Of a stretch of DNA of 6,065 nucleotides, positions 5,873 to 6,065 are shown one piece after another. Under the pieces are notes generated by a model. The model had not been told where the DNA came from and did not search any database. It worked only from the letters and a program-made list of their open reading frames with translations. This DNA comes from Treponema sp. UBA1798 (GTDB lineage Bacteria; Spirochaetota; Spirochaetia; Treponematales; Treponemataceae). Each line of letters opens with the position of its first letter. The first letter of the stretch is position 1. Location: NCBI GenBank assembly GCA_002319875.1, contig DCFS01000184.1, forward strand, positions 4,189 through 10,253, given 5' to 3'. The position numbers and the translations under genes were made by a program.

Positions 5873-6065
5873 TTATTCATCATTGAGCAGCCCTATTTTT
5901 ACATATTTTTCCATCAATTCATAAATATCTTTTTTGTCACTATCTCTCCGGATGCCGACAGCTACAATAATTACTATAACGTCTTCTTCATTGATCTGAT
6001 ATATAATTCTGTACCGCTGTCCGACTGATCGTATTGAACGGTATTCTTTTAAATTGCCTTTTAGT
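5873..6065 (-). CDS. RelE/ParE-family toxin, C-terminal part (gene runs off the window)
   Basis: The minus strand encodes the last 63 residues of a protein ending in TAA at 5873-5875; the start lies beyond base 6065. The visible part has the RelE/ParE core signature: LKGNLKEYRSIRSVGQRYRI, then YQINEEDVIVIIVAVGIRR and a C-terminal helix DKKDIYELMEKY. In this family the strand pattern R-Y-R-I-I-Y followed by a hydrophobic strand and G-x-R-R marks the C-terminal half of an mRNA-interferase or gyrase-inhibitor fold. By analogy with other modules, an antitoxin gene should lie just upstream, outside the window. RelE and ParE activity cannot be told apart from this fragment. GC is about 34% by hand count, against about 50% in sampled arabinofuranosidase lines, hinting at separate acquisition. 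It is unlikely to work in sugar metabolism. Confidence 0.85.
   Translation of the reverse strand, partial: LKGNLKEYRSIRSVGQRYRIIYQINEEDVIVIIVAVGIRRDSDKKDIYELMEKYVKIGLLNDE

Noticed and set aside
1..6065. CRISPR array, tRNA, rRNA or known riboswitch
   Set aside because: No regularly spaced direct repeats, cloverleaf or recognisable RNA gene or riboswitch core was seen on either strand.

Overview
The window holds a five-gene arabinose-utilisation locus and, at its right edge, the tail of a RelE/ParE-type toxin gene. The likely host is a diderm bacterium of moderate GC (about 40-50% in lines counted by hand). The solute-binding protein has a cleavable Sec signal peptide and no lipobox cysteine, as expected for a free periplasmic protein and unlike the lipoprotein typical of Firmicutes. 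Together with the style of the proteins and intergenic palindromes, this makes a gut or rumen spirochaete such as Treponema my best guess, but this is inference only.

Left part (plus strand, 29-4708): a probable operon encodes a CUT1-type solute-binding protein, two membrane permeases and an intracellular GH51 alpha-L-arabinofuranosidase. The last three genes are packed with 4-nt gaps. The binding-protein gene is separated from the first permease gene by a 133-nt spacer that carries two perfect inverted repeats and one shorter one; these may set the expression ratio between the abundant binding protein and the membrane parts. No ATPase gene is present, so the transporter probably borrows a shared MsmX/UgpC-type ATPase encoded elsewhere.

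Right part (minus strand): a 303-aa regulator converges on the arabinofuranosidase gene. It joins an ArsR-like winged helix to a roughly 200-residue Trp/Gly/Pro-rich predicted beta-sandwich, which looks like a sugar-sensing domain. It has a textbook sigma-70 promoter (TTGATT-17-TATAAT) placed so that the predicted transcription start falls on the A of the ATG, suggesting a leaderless mRNA. A 171-bp AT-rich spacer then leads to the 3' part of a RelE/ParE-family toxin gene with clearly lower GC (about 34%), whose start and presumed antitoxin lie beyond the window.

Working model: arabino-oligosaccharides (or arabinose) are captured in the periplasm, imported by the two-permease transporter and trimmed in the cytoplasm by the GH51 enzyme, while the wHTH-sensor protein reports sugar availability and controls the operon and possibly itself. 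The most novel points are the regulator architecture, its apparent leaderless start and the structured spacer after the binding-protein gene.
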